A stretch of DNA of 64,000 nucleotides from contig CANMXJ010000004.1 in assembly GCA_947501805.1 (NCBI GenBank), positions 1-64,000 of the forward strand. Direction: 5' to 3'. Position numbers and translations under genes: made by a program. This DNA comes from an uncultured Sulfitobacter sp. GTDB taxonomy: Bacteria; Pseudomonadota; Alphaproteobacteria; Rhodobacterales; Rhodobacteraceae. The notes below the pieces were generated by a model. The model made no database searches. It was not told where the DNA came from and saw only the letters and a list, made by a program, of their open reading frames with translations. This document shows positions 57,271 through 64,000 of the stretch, piece after piece (the first letter of the stretch is position 1; each line of letters opens with the position of its first letter).

Positions 57271-58365
57271 TCAATTCGACAGCCGATACACAGCCCCATC
57301 GGCCACAGAGATAAACCAGATCGACCCATCTTGCGCTTCAACGATATCACGCACGCGGCCTGTTTCGGGCGTTTTGATTTCTTCCGCTTCCCGCAAGGGT
57401 GATGCGGTTAGTCGGCTGATATAGTCGAACTTGAGTGATCCAACAAATATATCGCCTTTCCATTCCGGAAACATTGCGCCTGAATAGATCATCAGACCGG
57501 AGGGAGCGATCGAGGGATCCCAGTAGAAAGCAGGCTGCTGCATGCCATCTTTTTGGGTGCCTTCGCCAATTTTTGCGCCGGAGTAGTGTCTGCCAAATGA
57601 AATCACCGGCCAACCATAGTTCGCCCCTTTCCTAACTTTGTTTATCTCGTCTCCGCCGCGCGCGCCGTGTTCCGAGACCCAAAGGTTGCCCGCTAGGTCC
57701 AACCCCGCGCCTTGCGGATTGCGATGTCCGAATGACCAGATTTCAGGCAGACCACCGCCCCGAACAAACGGGTTGTCGCGCGGGATGCTGCCATCGGCTG
57801 CGATACGGATCACGCTGCCGTTGTGACGCATGAGGTCTTGGGCCGCTTCGCGGTCACCGCGATCACCGATTGTCATGAACAAAGTGCCGTCCAAAGCCTC
57901 GACCACGCGACTGCCAAAGTGTCTGCCACCCCGACTGCCGGGTTTCATTGCAAATATTTCCTCAACCGAAGTCAAAGATGTCGCGCCCTTTTCAAATGTA
58001 GCCCGTGCGAGGGCCGTTCCACTACGCCGCCCGCCTTGCGGCTTGGCATAGGTCAGATACAAGACGCGACTGCGGTCAAAATCGCGCGCAAGTGTGATGT
58101 CCAGCAACCCGCCCTGCCCGTTGTCCACGACATCCGGGACACCGCCAATGTCGCGATTGCGTCCATCAACGCTGTGGATCAACACGCCGTTGCGTTGTGT
58201 TACCAACGCACCGCCTTCTGGCAGCGGTGCCACTGCCCATGGTATTTCAAGGCCGGTAACCACTGGTTGAATTCGCCATGACTGCTCGGCATATGCGGGC
58301 CATGAAAACGCGATTGCCGCCGCCAAAGCCAGCAAGACATGCGAAAAGGTTGTGACAAGGCGCAT
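57271..58365 (-). CDS. PQQ-dependent aldose sugar dehydrogenase (soluble type)
   Basis: 364 aa from ATG at 58365 with GGGAGAA upstream, with a signal peptide (cleavage near AYA-EQ, residue 27). YliI/soluble glucose dehydrogenase family: EIPWAVAPLPEGGALVTQRN, GVPDVVDNGQGGLLDITLA, GGRHFGSRVVEALDGTLFM, IWSFGHRNPQGAGLDL and VSEHGARGGDEIN. It oxidises sugar aldehydes in the periplasm with PQQ. No PQQ synthesis gene is in the window. Confidence 0.9.
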   Translation of the reverse strand: MRLVTTFSHVLLALAAAIAFSWPAYAEQSWRIQPVVTGLEIPWAVAPLPEGGALVTQRNGVLIHSVDGRNRDIGGVPDVVDNGQGGLLDITLARDFDRSRVLYLTYAKPQGGRRSGTALARATFEKGATSLTSVEEIFAMKPGSRGGRHFGSRVVEALDGTLFMTIGDRGDREAAQDLMRHNGSVIRIAADGSIPRDNPFVRGGGLPEIWSFGHRNPQGAGLDLAGNLWVSEHGARGGDEINKVRKGANYGWPVISFGRHYSGAKIGEGTQKDGMQQPAFYWDPSIAPSGLMIYSGAMFPEWKGDIFVGSLKFDYISRLTASPLREAEEIKTPETGRVRDIVEAQDGSIWFISVADGAVYRLSN

Positions 58366-58546
58366 GGTTTTTCTCCCGTAATGTGGTTCATTCAAAGGGA
58401 ATCTAACCATTGAGGTCAAAATTGCCACCAAACCCTGTTCAAATCTGCGTTGACGCAGGGTTTAGGACCGTAGAAATACCTTTTCATTTGAGAAAACGCC
58501 GCATACGCTTTGCCGCGAACATCATGTTCCAACAAGGGAGACCCAC

Positions 58547-59740
58547 ATGAAAAAGATGCTTATGGCCACAACGGCTGCGGCACTGGTTGCAACAAGCGCG
58601 ATGGCCGGTGGCCACGCCAAGGAAGTGAAACTCGGTATTCTGTTCGGCTTTACCGGCCCGATTGAATCATTGGCCGGCCCGATGGCCATGGGTGCCGAAA
58701 TCGCAATGAAGGAAGCCACGGACAGCGGCATGCTGCTGGACAGCGCAACTGTCACCGGTATCCGTGCAGATTCGTCCTGCATCGACAATGGCATCGCCGT
58801 TGCAGCGGGTGAGCGATTGATCTCTGAAGGCATCAACGGCCTGATCGGCGCGGATTGCTCTGGCGTGACCGGCGCGGTGTTGCAAAGCGTTGCCATTCCA
58901 AACGGTTTGGTCATGATCTCGCCTTCGGCTACATCACCGGGCCTGTCAACAATGGAAGACAACGGCCTGTTCTTCCGCACCTCACCGTCTGATGCACGCG
59001 AAGGCGAAGTTATGGCGGAAATCCTGCAAGAACGTGGCGTGAAATCCATTGCCCTGACCTATACCAACAACGACTATGGCAAGGGTCTGGCAGACGCGAT
59101 TGAATCCTCGTTCAAGGCAGTTGGCGGCGAAGTCACCATTGTGGCAGCGCACGAAGACGGCAAAGCGGACTATTCCGCCGAAGTTGGCGCACTGGCCTCT
59201 GCCGGTGGTGATCTGCTGGTGGTTGCAGGCTACCTTGATCAAGGTGGTGCAGGTATCATCAAATCCGCGCTGGATGCAGGCGCATGGGAGCAGTTCGGCC
59301 TGCCCGGCGGCATGATCGGTGATAACCTGCCCAAGAACATTGGTCCTGATCTGGACGGTTCATACGGTCAGATTGCCGGTTCACAGGGTGACGGCATCGA
59401 CAAGTTCGTTGCGATGGCCAAGGAAGCGGGCTTTGACGGCACTGGTCCCTACGCACCGGAATCCTATGACGCGGCAGCGCTGTTCATGATGGCAATGCAG
59501 GCGGCAGATTCAACTGATCCAGCTGATTACAAGGACAAGATCCTTGAGGTCGCCAACGCACCGGGCGAGAAAATCTATCCGGGTGACTTGGCCAAGGCGT
59601 TCGAGTTGATCAAAGCGGGCAAGGACGTGGATTACGTTGGTGCCTCAGCGGTCGAGCTGATTGGACCGGGCGAAAATGCGGGCACCTACCGCATGATCGA
59701 AGTCAAAAACGGCAAGAACGAAACCATCGGTTTCAAGTAA
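58547..59740 (+). CDS. Branched-chain amino acid/amide ABC substrate-binding protein
   Basis: 397 aa, type 1 periplasmic binding protein with a signal peptide ending near SAMA-GG (residue 21). VKLGILFGFTGPIESLAGPM, INGLIGADCSGVTGAVLQS, NDYGKGLADAIESSF and the late PYAPESYDAAALFMMAM fit the LivJ/LivK and amide-binding group. CAAGGGAGA precedes the ATG. Upstream, CTGCG-TTGA-CGCAG (58444-58457) is a small inverted repeat that could be an operator. A hairpin follows the stop. The ligand cannot be read from sequence. Confidence 0.9.
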   Translation: MKKMLMATTAAALVATSAMAGGHAKEVKLGILFGFTGPIESLAGPMAMGAEIAMKEATDSGMLLDSATVTGIRADSSCIDNGIAVAAGERLISEGINGLIGADCSGVTGAVLQSVAIPNGLVMISPSATSPGLSTMEDNGLFFRTSPSDAREGEVMAEILQERGVKSIALTYTNNDYGKGLADAIESSFKAVGGEVTIVAAHEDGKADYSAEVGALASAGGDLLVVAGYLDQGGAGIIKSALDAGAWEQFGLPGGMIGDNLPKNIGPDLDGSYGQIAGSQGDGIDKFVAMAKEAGFDGTGPYAPESYDAAALFMMAMQAADSTDPADYKDKILEVANAPGEKIYPGDLAKAFELIKAGKDVDYVGASAVELIGPGENAGTYRMIEVKNGKNETIGFK

Positions 59741-59756
59741 GTCTTGTTCCACTATC

Positions 59757-59789
59757 GAAAGCAGCCTGCGCCCGCCGTGGGCTGCTTTC
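59757..59789 (+). terminator. Hairpin after the liv-type binding protein gene
   Basis: GAAAGCAGCC / GGCTGCTTTC, a perfect 10-bp stem with a 13-nt loop, 17 nt after the stop and 54 nt before the next gene. It would allow surplus binding protein over transporter. Confidence 0.7.
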
Positions 59790-59842
59790 ACATATAAGAT
59801 CAAAAATGATCAGCCGCCAATGTGCGGCGCGGGGATGGATAT

Positions 59843-60646
59843 ATGGTAAATGCGGCAGAGCATATGATTGTCGTTGACGATCTGCACAAGCATTTCGGCG
59901 GCTTTCACGCAGTGGACGGGGCATCGCTTGAAATTGATCGCGGTTCTATCACGGGACTGATCGGGCCAAACGGTGCGGGAAAGACCACGCTTTTCAATGT
60001 GATAGCAGGGGTTCTGAAGCCTACTTCCGGTAGAGTATACATGGACGGCGAGGATATCACAGGCATGCCGCCGCATGATCTGTTTCACAAAGGGTTGCTA
60101 CGCACTTTCCAGATTGCGCATGAGATTCATTCAATGTCCTGCCGTGAGAACCTGATGATGGTGCCGGGCGGACAATCGGGCGAGGTGTTGTGGAACACAT
60201 GGTTCGGGCGCAAGCGCATTGCGGATGAAGAACGTGCGCTGCGGGCGAAAGCCGATGAGGTACTGGAATTCCTGACGGTTGAACATCTGGCGGACCAAAA
60301 AGCGGGCCAGATTTCGGGCGGTCAGAAAAAGCTGCTGGAATTGGGCCGTACCATGATGGTGGACGCCAAGATTGTGTTCTTGGACGAAGTTGGCGCGGGT
60401 GTGAACCGTACCCTGCTCAATACCATTGGCGACGCGATCATCCGGTTGAACAAAGAACGCGGATATACCTTTGTTGTCATCGAACACGACATGGATTTCA
60501 TCGGACGTCTGTGTGATCCGGTCATTTGTATGGCCGAGGGGCGTGTGCTGGCCAAAGGTACGCTGGCCGAGATCAAGGCAAACGAGCAGGTGATCGAGGC
60601 CTATTTGGGCACCGGTCTGAAAAATAAGGATCAGGTGGGCGCATGA
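59843..60646 (+). CDS. livG: Liv-type ABC ATPase (LivG)
   Basis: 267 aa from ATG at 59843 with GGGGAT upstream; a GTG at 59822 is an alternative. Walker A GLIGPNGAGKTT, signature ISGGQKKLLELGR, Walker B KIVFLDEVGAGVN and H-loop FVVIEHDMDF. The DEVGAG in place of DEPxAG is a mild variant. LivG is one of two ATPases of branched-chain amino acid importers. Confidence 0.92.
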   Translation: MVNAAEHMIVVDDLHKHFGGFHAVDGASLEIDRGSITGLIGPNGAGKTTLFNVIAGVLKPTSGRVYMDGEDITGMPPHDLFHKGLLRTFQIAHEIHSMSCRENLMMVPGGQSGEVLWNTWFGRKRIADEERALRAKADEVLEFLTVEHLADQKAGQISGGQKKLLELGRTMMVDAKIVFLDEVGAGVNRTLLNTIGDAIIRLNKERGYTFVVIEHDMDFIGRLCDPVICMAEGRVLAKGTLAEIKANEQVIEAYLGTGLKNKDQVGA

Positions 60647-60694
60647 ACCGGTGTTCCCCAATTCTGACGACACCCAAGAAAAGAGACCTGTAAC

Positions 60695-61513
60695 ATGAGC
60701 GATCCTTACGGTGACCGCGGCAACAAGGACCTGTCGGTTGGAAATGCAAAAGGCATGGGGTCTGTGATCCCGAAAGCGGGCGGCACCAGTTTTGCCGCCC
60801 CCGGCGGGCCGTTCCTGATTGGTGATAGCATGACGGCGGGCTATGGCAACGGGCCGGACATCCTGCATGATTGCACCATTGCCGTTGAAGAAGGCGAGAT
60901 TGCCGTGATTGTCGGCCCCAATGGCGCGGGCAAGTCGACGGCAATGAAGGCGGTGTTTGGCATGCTCGACATGCGCAAGGGGCATGTGCGGCTGGACGGA
61001 GAGGACATCACCGATCTGTCGCCACAGGCGCGGGTGGCCAAGGGCATGGGCTTTGTGCCGCAGACCTCGAATATTTTTACCTCGATGACAGTTGAGGAAA
61101 ACCTGGAGATGGGCGCGTTTATCCGCACCGATGATTTCAGCGATACAATGGCGCAGGTCTATGACCTTTTCCCGATCCTCAAGGAGAAGCGCTTGCAGGC
61201 GGCGGGCGAGTTGTCCGGCGGTCAGCGCCAGCAGGTTGCGGTGGGACGTGCGCTGATGACGCAGCCCAAGGTGCTGATGCTGGATGAACCGACGGCCGGC
61301 GTGTCGCCGATTGTGATGGACGAATTGTTCGACCGGATCATCGAAGTGGCCCGCACGGGCATCCCGATTTTGATGGTAGAACAGAACGCGCGTCAGGCGC
61401 TTGAGATTGCCGACAAGGGGTATGTTCTGGTGCAGGGCGCAAATGCATACGCGGGGACGGGCAAGGAACTGCTGGCTGATCCTGAAGTACGCAAGTCGTT
61501 TTTGGGGGGCTGA
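60695..61513 (+). CDS. livF: Liv-type ABC ATPase (LivF)
   Basis: 272 aa with AAGAGACC before the ATG. Walker A VGPNGAGKSTAM, signature LSGGQRQQVAVGRAL, Walker B VLMLDEPTAGVSP, H-loop ILMVEQNARQAL. The N-terminal about 45 residues before the ATPase core are longer than in E. coli LivF (about 237 aa in total). The stop lies 4 nt before the small secreted protein gene. Confidence 0.92.
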   Translation: MSDPYGDRGNKDLSVGNAKGMGSVIPKAGGTSFAAPGGPFLIGDSMTAGYGNGPDILHDCTIAVEEGEIAVIVGPNGAGKSTAMKAVFGMLDMRKGHVRLDGEDITDLSPQARVAKGMGFVPQTSNIFTSMTVEENLEMGAFIRTDDFSDTMAQVYDLFPILKEKRLQAAGELSGGQRQQVAVGRALMTQPKVLMLDEPTAGVSPIVMDELFDRIIEVARTGIPILMVEQNARQALEIADKGYVLVQGANAYAGTGKELLADPEVRKSFLGG

Positions 61514-61517
61514 GGGA

Positions 61518-61952
61518 ATGAAAACGAAACACGCGGCACTTGCAGCCCTGCTGCTCAGTATCGGCAGCATTGCGAAGGCGGAAAGTGTCGCAAAGGATGT
61601 TGATTTTTCTCAGGCCGCCTTCAAAAGCCGGATCAACATGACCTGCACATTCAAGACCGAGTGTATCGATGCAGACGCCTGCGAAGACACCACCTTTGCC
61701 GGTTCTTTGGCTGGACAGGGTGGCGGCCCGACGGCTGATGACCTTGCCTTGCTCGTGACCTTCACGTCCGACAGCATGGAGCAGGAGTTTATCGGCACCG
61801 CCACCAAGAGCACGTACAAATTGATGAATATCGTTGGGACTGCAAATAACATGATGACGATCACCCCGGATGGGACTGCCCATCACACTGTGCATCTGCC
61901 AAATGTGCCGATGGCGATTACGTATATCGGCACCTGTAAGGATGCGGGCTGA
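61518..61952 (+). CDS. Small secreted protein inside the liv operon
   Basis: 144 aa with a signal peptide (LAALLLSIGSIAKA, cleavage near residue 21). The mature part has four cysteines (MTCTFKTECIDADACED and GTCKDAG), which could make two disulfides, and is otherwise beta-rich. GAGGGA precedes the ATG. It lies between livF and livH with 4 nt and 1 nt at the junctions, so it is made with the transporter. I know of no family function. Confidence 0.8.
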   Translation: MKTKHAALAALLLSIGSIAKAESVAKDVDFSQAAFKSRINMTCTFKTECIDADACEDTTFAGSLAGQGGGPTADDLALLVTFTSDSMEQEFIGTATKSTYKLMNIVGTANNMMTITPDGTAHHTVHLPNVPMAITYIGTCKDAG

Positions 61953-62962
61953 TGGATCTTCTCAACGCACTTATCGCCTTCCTCAACTACGTCTTCATCC
62001 CCGGCGTGGCCTATGGCTCGCAACTGGCCCTTGGCGCGCTTGGTGTCACGCTGGTCTATGGCATCCTGCGGTTTTCCAACTTCGCCCATGGCGACACGAT
62101 GGCGATGGGGGCCATGGCGACGGTCTTGATGACGTGGCTGTTCCAAAGCTGGGGCATCTCGCTGGGGCCACTGCCGACCGCCCTGCTCGCCCTGCCCTTT
62201 GGTATTCTCTTTGCCATCGGTCTGGTGCTGTTCACGGACCGGGCGGTCTATAAATTCTATCGGGTGAAAAAGGCAAAGCCGGTGATCCTTGTGATCGTCA
62301 GTCTTGGAATCACCTTTATCTACAATGGCGTGACCCGTTTTATCATTGGCACAAACGATCAGAATTTCTTTGACGGCGAACGCTTTATCATATCGGCGCG
62401 GGAGTTCAAAAAAGCCACCGGCTTGGCCGAAGGCCTCTCGTTCAAAACCACTCAAGGTATTACGATTGTGACAGCCATTATCGTTGTTGCCTTGCTGTTC
62501 TGGTTCCTGAACCGGACGCGGGCGGGCAAATCGATGCGGGCTTATTCGGACAATGAGGATCTGGCGCTGCTGTCGGGCATCAACCCCGAACGGGTGGTGA
62601 TGATCACGTGGATTATTGTGGCGACTTTGGCGACGATTGCAGGGGTGCTTTATGGTCTCGACAAAAGCTTTAAGCCGTTCGTGTATTTCCAATTGCTGTT
62701 GCCGATTTTTGCCAGTGCGATTGTTGGCGGTCTTGGCAATCCGTTGGGGGCGATTGCGGGTGGATTTGTGATCGCGTTCTCCGAGGTCACAATCACCTAT
62801 GCGTGGAAAAAGGTGCTGGTTTACATGATGCCCGAGAGCCTTGAGCCAAGCGGCCTCGTTCAGCTTCTCAGCACAGATTACAAATTTGCGGTCAGTTTCG
62901 TGATCCTGCTGATCGTGCTGCTGTTCAAACCCACAGGTCTATTCAAGGGGCAATCGGTATGA
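61952..62962 (+). CDS. livH: Liv-type ABC permease (LivH)
   Basis: 336 aa, about eight hydrophobic helices. LALGALGVTLVYGILRFSNF at about 24-43, GDTMAMGAMATVLMTW, then NPERVVMITWIIVATLATIAG and FASAIVGGLGNPLGAIAGGF, the conserved LivH coupling and helix segments. The ATG overlaps the previous stop (TGATG) and the stop overlaps livM (ATGA). Confidence 0.93.
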   Translation: MDLLNALIAFLNYVFIPGVAYGSQLALGALGVTLVYGILRFSNFAHGDTMAMGAMATVLMTWLFQSWGISLGPLPTALLALPFGILFAIGLVLFTDRAVYKFYRVKKAKPVILVIVSLGITFIYNGVTRFIIGTNDQNFFDGERFIISAREFKKATGLAEGLSFKTTQGITIVTAIIVVALLFWFLNRTRAGKSMRAYSDNEDLALLSGINPERVVMITWIIVATLATIAGVLYGLDKSFKPFVYFQLLLPIFASAIVGGLGNPLGAIAGGFVIAFSEVTITYAWKKVLVYMMPESLEPSGLVQLLSTDYKFAVSFVILLIVLLFKPTGLFKGQSV

Positions 62963-64000
62963 GCGAGACCATGAGAAATACACTGCTCTTTGGTGTGGTT
63001 GCATGCTTGATCATCTTTGTCGGATTTCAGCAAAGTTGGAACTCGGCGCTGTTGATCATCGCAATGGGTCTGATCTCATCGATCATGGCCTTGGGTGTAA
63101 ACCTGCAATGGGGTTTTGCAGGATTGTTCAACGTCGGCATTATGGGGTTTGTGGCCCTTGGTGGTCTGGCAGCGGTTCTGGTCGGCATGCCCCCGACACC
63201 GGGTGGATTTGCGGCGGGTGGTCTAGGTGTGATCAGTGCATTGGTACTGGGCGCGGGTACAATTGTCGCGGTGATCCAGATCATGCGGCGGATGCAAGGT
63301 GGATGGCTGCGCACTCTAGTTGTCATTGTAACACTCATTGCGGGGTTCTTTATCTTTCGCGCTGTACTTGATCCATCCGTGGCGCGCATCGAGGAAATCA
63401 ATCCGGCACAATACGGCTACCTCGGTGGACTGGGTCTGCCGGTGCTGATCGCCTGGCCGGTTGGTGGTCTTTTTGCGGCAGCGGCGGCATGGGTGATTGG
63501 CAAAACCGCCCTTGGATTGCGCTCGGATTATCTGGCGATTGCGACTCTGGGTATTGCCGAGATCATCATTGCGATCCTGAAGAACGAAGATTGGCTGACG
63601 CGCGGAGTGAAGAATGTGATCGGCGTGCCGCGTCCTGTACCCTTCGAGATTGATCTGCAAGGTAATCCCGCCTTTGTTGAACGTGCGACCTCGCTCGGGA
63701 TGACCCCGGTTGAAGCGTCAACGCTGTGGGTCAAAGTTTTGTATATTGCCTTGTTTGGCATTGTTCTGCTGATCCTGATGTGGATGGCGCAACGGGCGCT
63801 TCATTCGCCTTGGGGCCGCATGTTGCGGGCGATCCGCGACAATGAAGTGGCAGCCGAAGCCATGGGCAAAGATGTGAAAGCACGCCATTTGCAGGTGTTT
63901 ATTCTGGGCTCTGCGATCTGCGGAATTGCGGGCGCGATGATGACTTCGATGGACGGGCAACTGACACCGGGCACCTATCAGCCGCTGCGCTTTACTTTCC
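62959..64000 (+). CDS. livM: Liv-type ABC permease (LivM), right-truncated
   Basis: Open to the window end: 347 complete codons. Helical permease with MALGVNLQWGFAGLFNVGIM, LRSDYLAIATLGIAEIIIAI, GRMLRAIRDNEVAAEAMGKD and IAGAMMTSMDGQLTPGTYQP, as in LivM. A further 50-150 residues are expected beyond the edge. Start overlaps the livH stop by 4 nt. Confidence 0.93.
   Translation, partial: MSETMRNTLLFGVVACLIIFVGFQQSWNSALLIIAMGLISSIMALGVNLQWGFAGLFNVGIMGFVALGGLAAVLVGMPPTPGGFAAGGLGVISALVLGAGTIVAVIQIMRRMQGGWLRTLVVIVTLIAGFFIFRAVLDPSVARIEEINPAQYGYLGGLGLPVLIAWPVGGLFAAAAAWVIGKTALGLRSDYLAIATLGIAEIIIAILKNEDWLTRGVKNVIGVPRPVPFEIDLQGNPAFVERATSLGMTPVEASTLWVKVLYIALFGIVLLILMWMAQRALHSPWGRMLRAIRDNEVAAEAMGKDVKARHLQVFILGSAICGIAGAMMTSMDGQLTPGTYQPLRFTF

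Noticed and set aside
60131..61570. 479-aa open frame on the minus strand
   Set aside because: Antisense shadow of livG and livF; no family pattern.

Overview
The window reads as chromosomal DNA of a marine alphaproteobacterium of the Rhodobacterales (Roseobacter group). This is inferred from family content: a dimethylamine monooxygenase cluster beside the start of an N-methylglutamate synthase gene, soxBDAG with a betaine-type ABC importer, ChpT with a DUF3553 protein, ornithine-lipid olsB/olsA, a stand-alone Hint-domain protein, paired DUF2059 proteins and an L21 protein with a helix-hairpin-helix tail. The genus cannot be decided from the sequence. No insertion sequence, prophage, CRISPR array, rRNA or convincing tRNA was seen.

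Region 1 (1-9508), methylated amines. The left edge holds the first 23 codons of an MgsA-like glutamine amidotransferase. Next come a 71-aa membrane protein and a canonical Amt transporter, a second divergent Amt that lacks both pore histidines, and the divergent dmm operon: a GcvT-like folate protein, a small four-cysteine subunit, a flavin/2Fe-2S reductase and a DUF3445 haem subunit. An XRE-cupin regulator and a GlxA-type regulator follow. All four promoter regions carry the same 21-bp element, CTGWCA followed by the dyad GGAAW-N5-WTTCC. This suggests one undescribed regulon linking amine uptake, dimethylamine demethylation and the N-methylglutamate pathway.

Region 2 (9519-18998), sarcosine and betaine-type compounds. 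soxBDAG runs divergently from a substrate-binding protein, an ATPase and a fused double permease. The SoxD lacks the usual zinc cysteines. The shared promoter region holds an inverted repeat of GCAGGATTTT.

Region 3 (19150-41764), mostly core functions: aroQ plus a LuxR-type regulator, a sulfotransferase, rpsB-tsf, olsBA, DUF3553/chpT, obgE-proB-proA, GNAT and LysE genes, rplU-rpmA, the Hint protein, a DUF2059 pair, rlmE-ppx, and a three-gene C1 cluster (PF13769 protein, MetF-like protein, methyltetrahydrofolate methyltransferase-like protein).

Region 4 (41815-53922), phosphate and housekeeping: a YtcJ-type amidohydrolase, then phoR, pstSCAB, phoU and phoB with a Pho box before pstS, followed by a gamma carbonic anhydrase, gmk, yicC and a PAS-domain gene.

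Region 5 (54003-64000): class II DAHP synthase, a second GlxA-type regulator, a GYD-domain protein, a PQQ-type sugar dehydrogenase, and a liv-type branched-chain amino acid/amide importer that contains a small secreted protein of unknown role. The last permease gene runs off the right edge.

C1 flow joins several parts: DmmD, the GcvT-like half of SoxA, and the MetF-like and methyltransferase-like proteins all belong to folate-using families.
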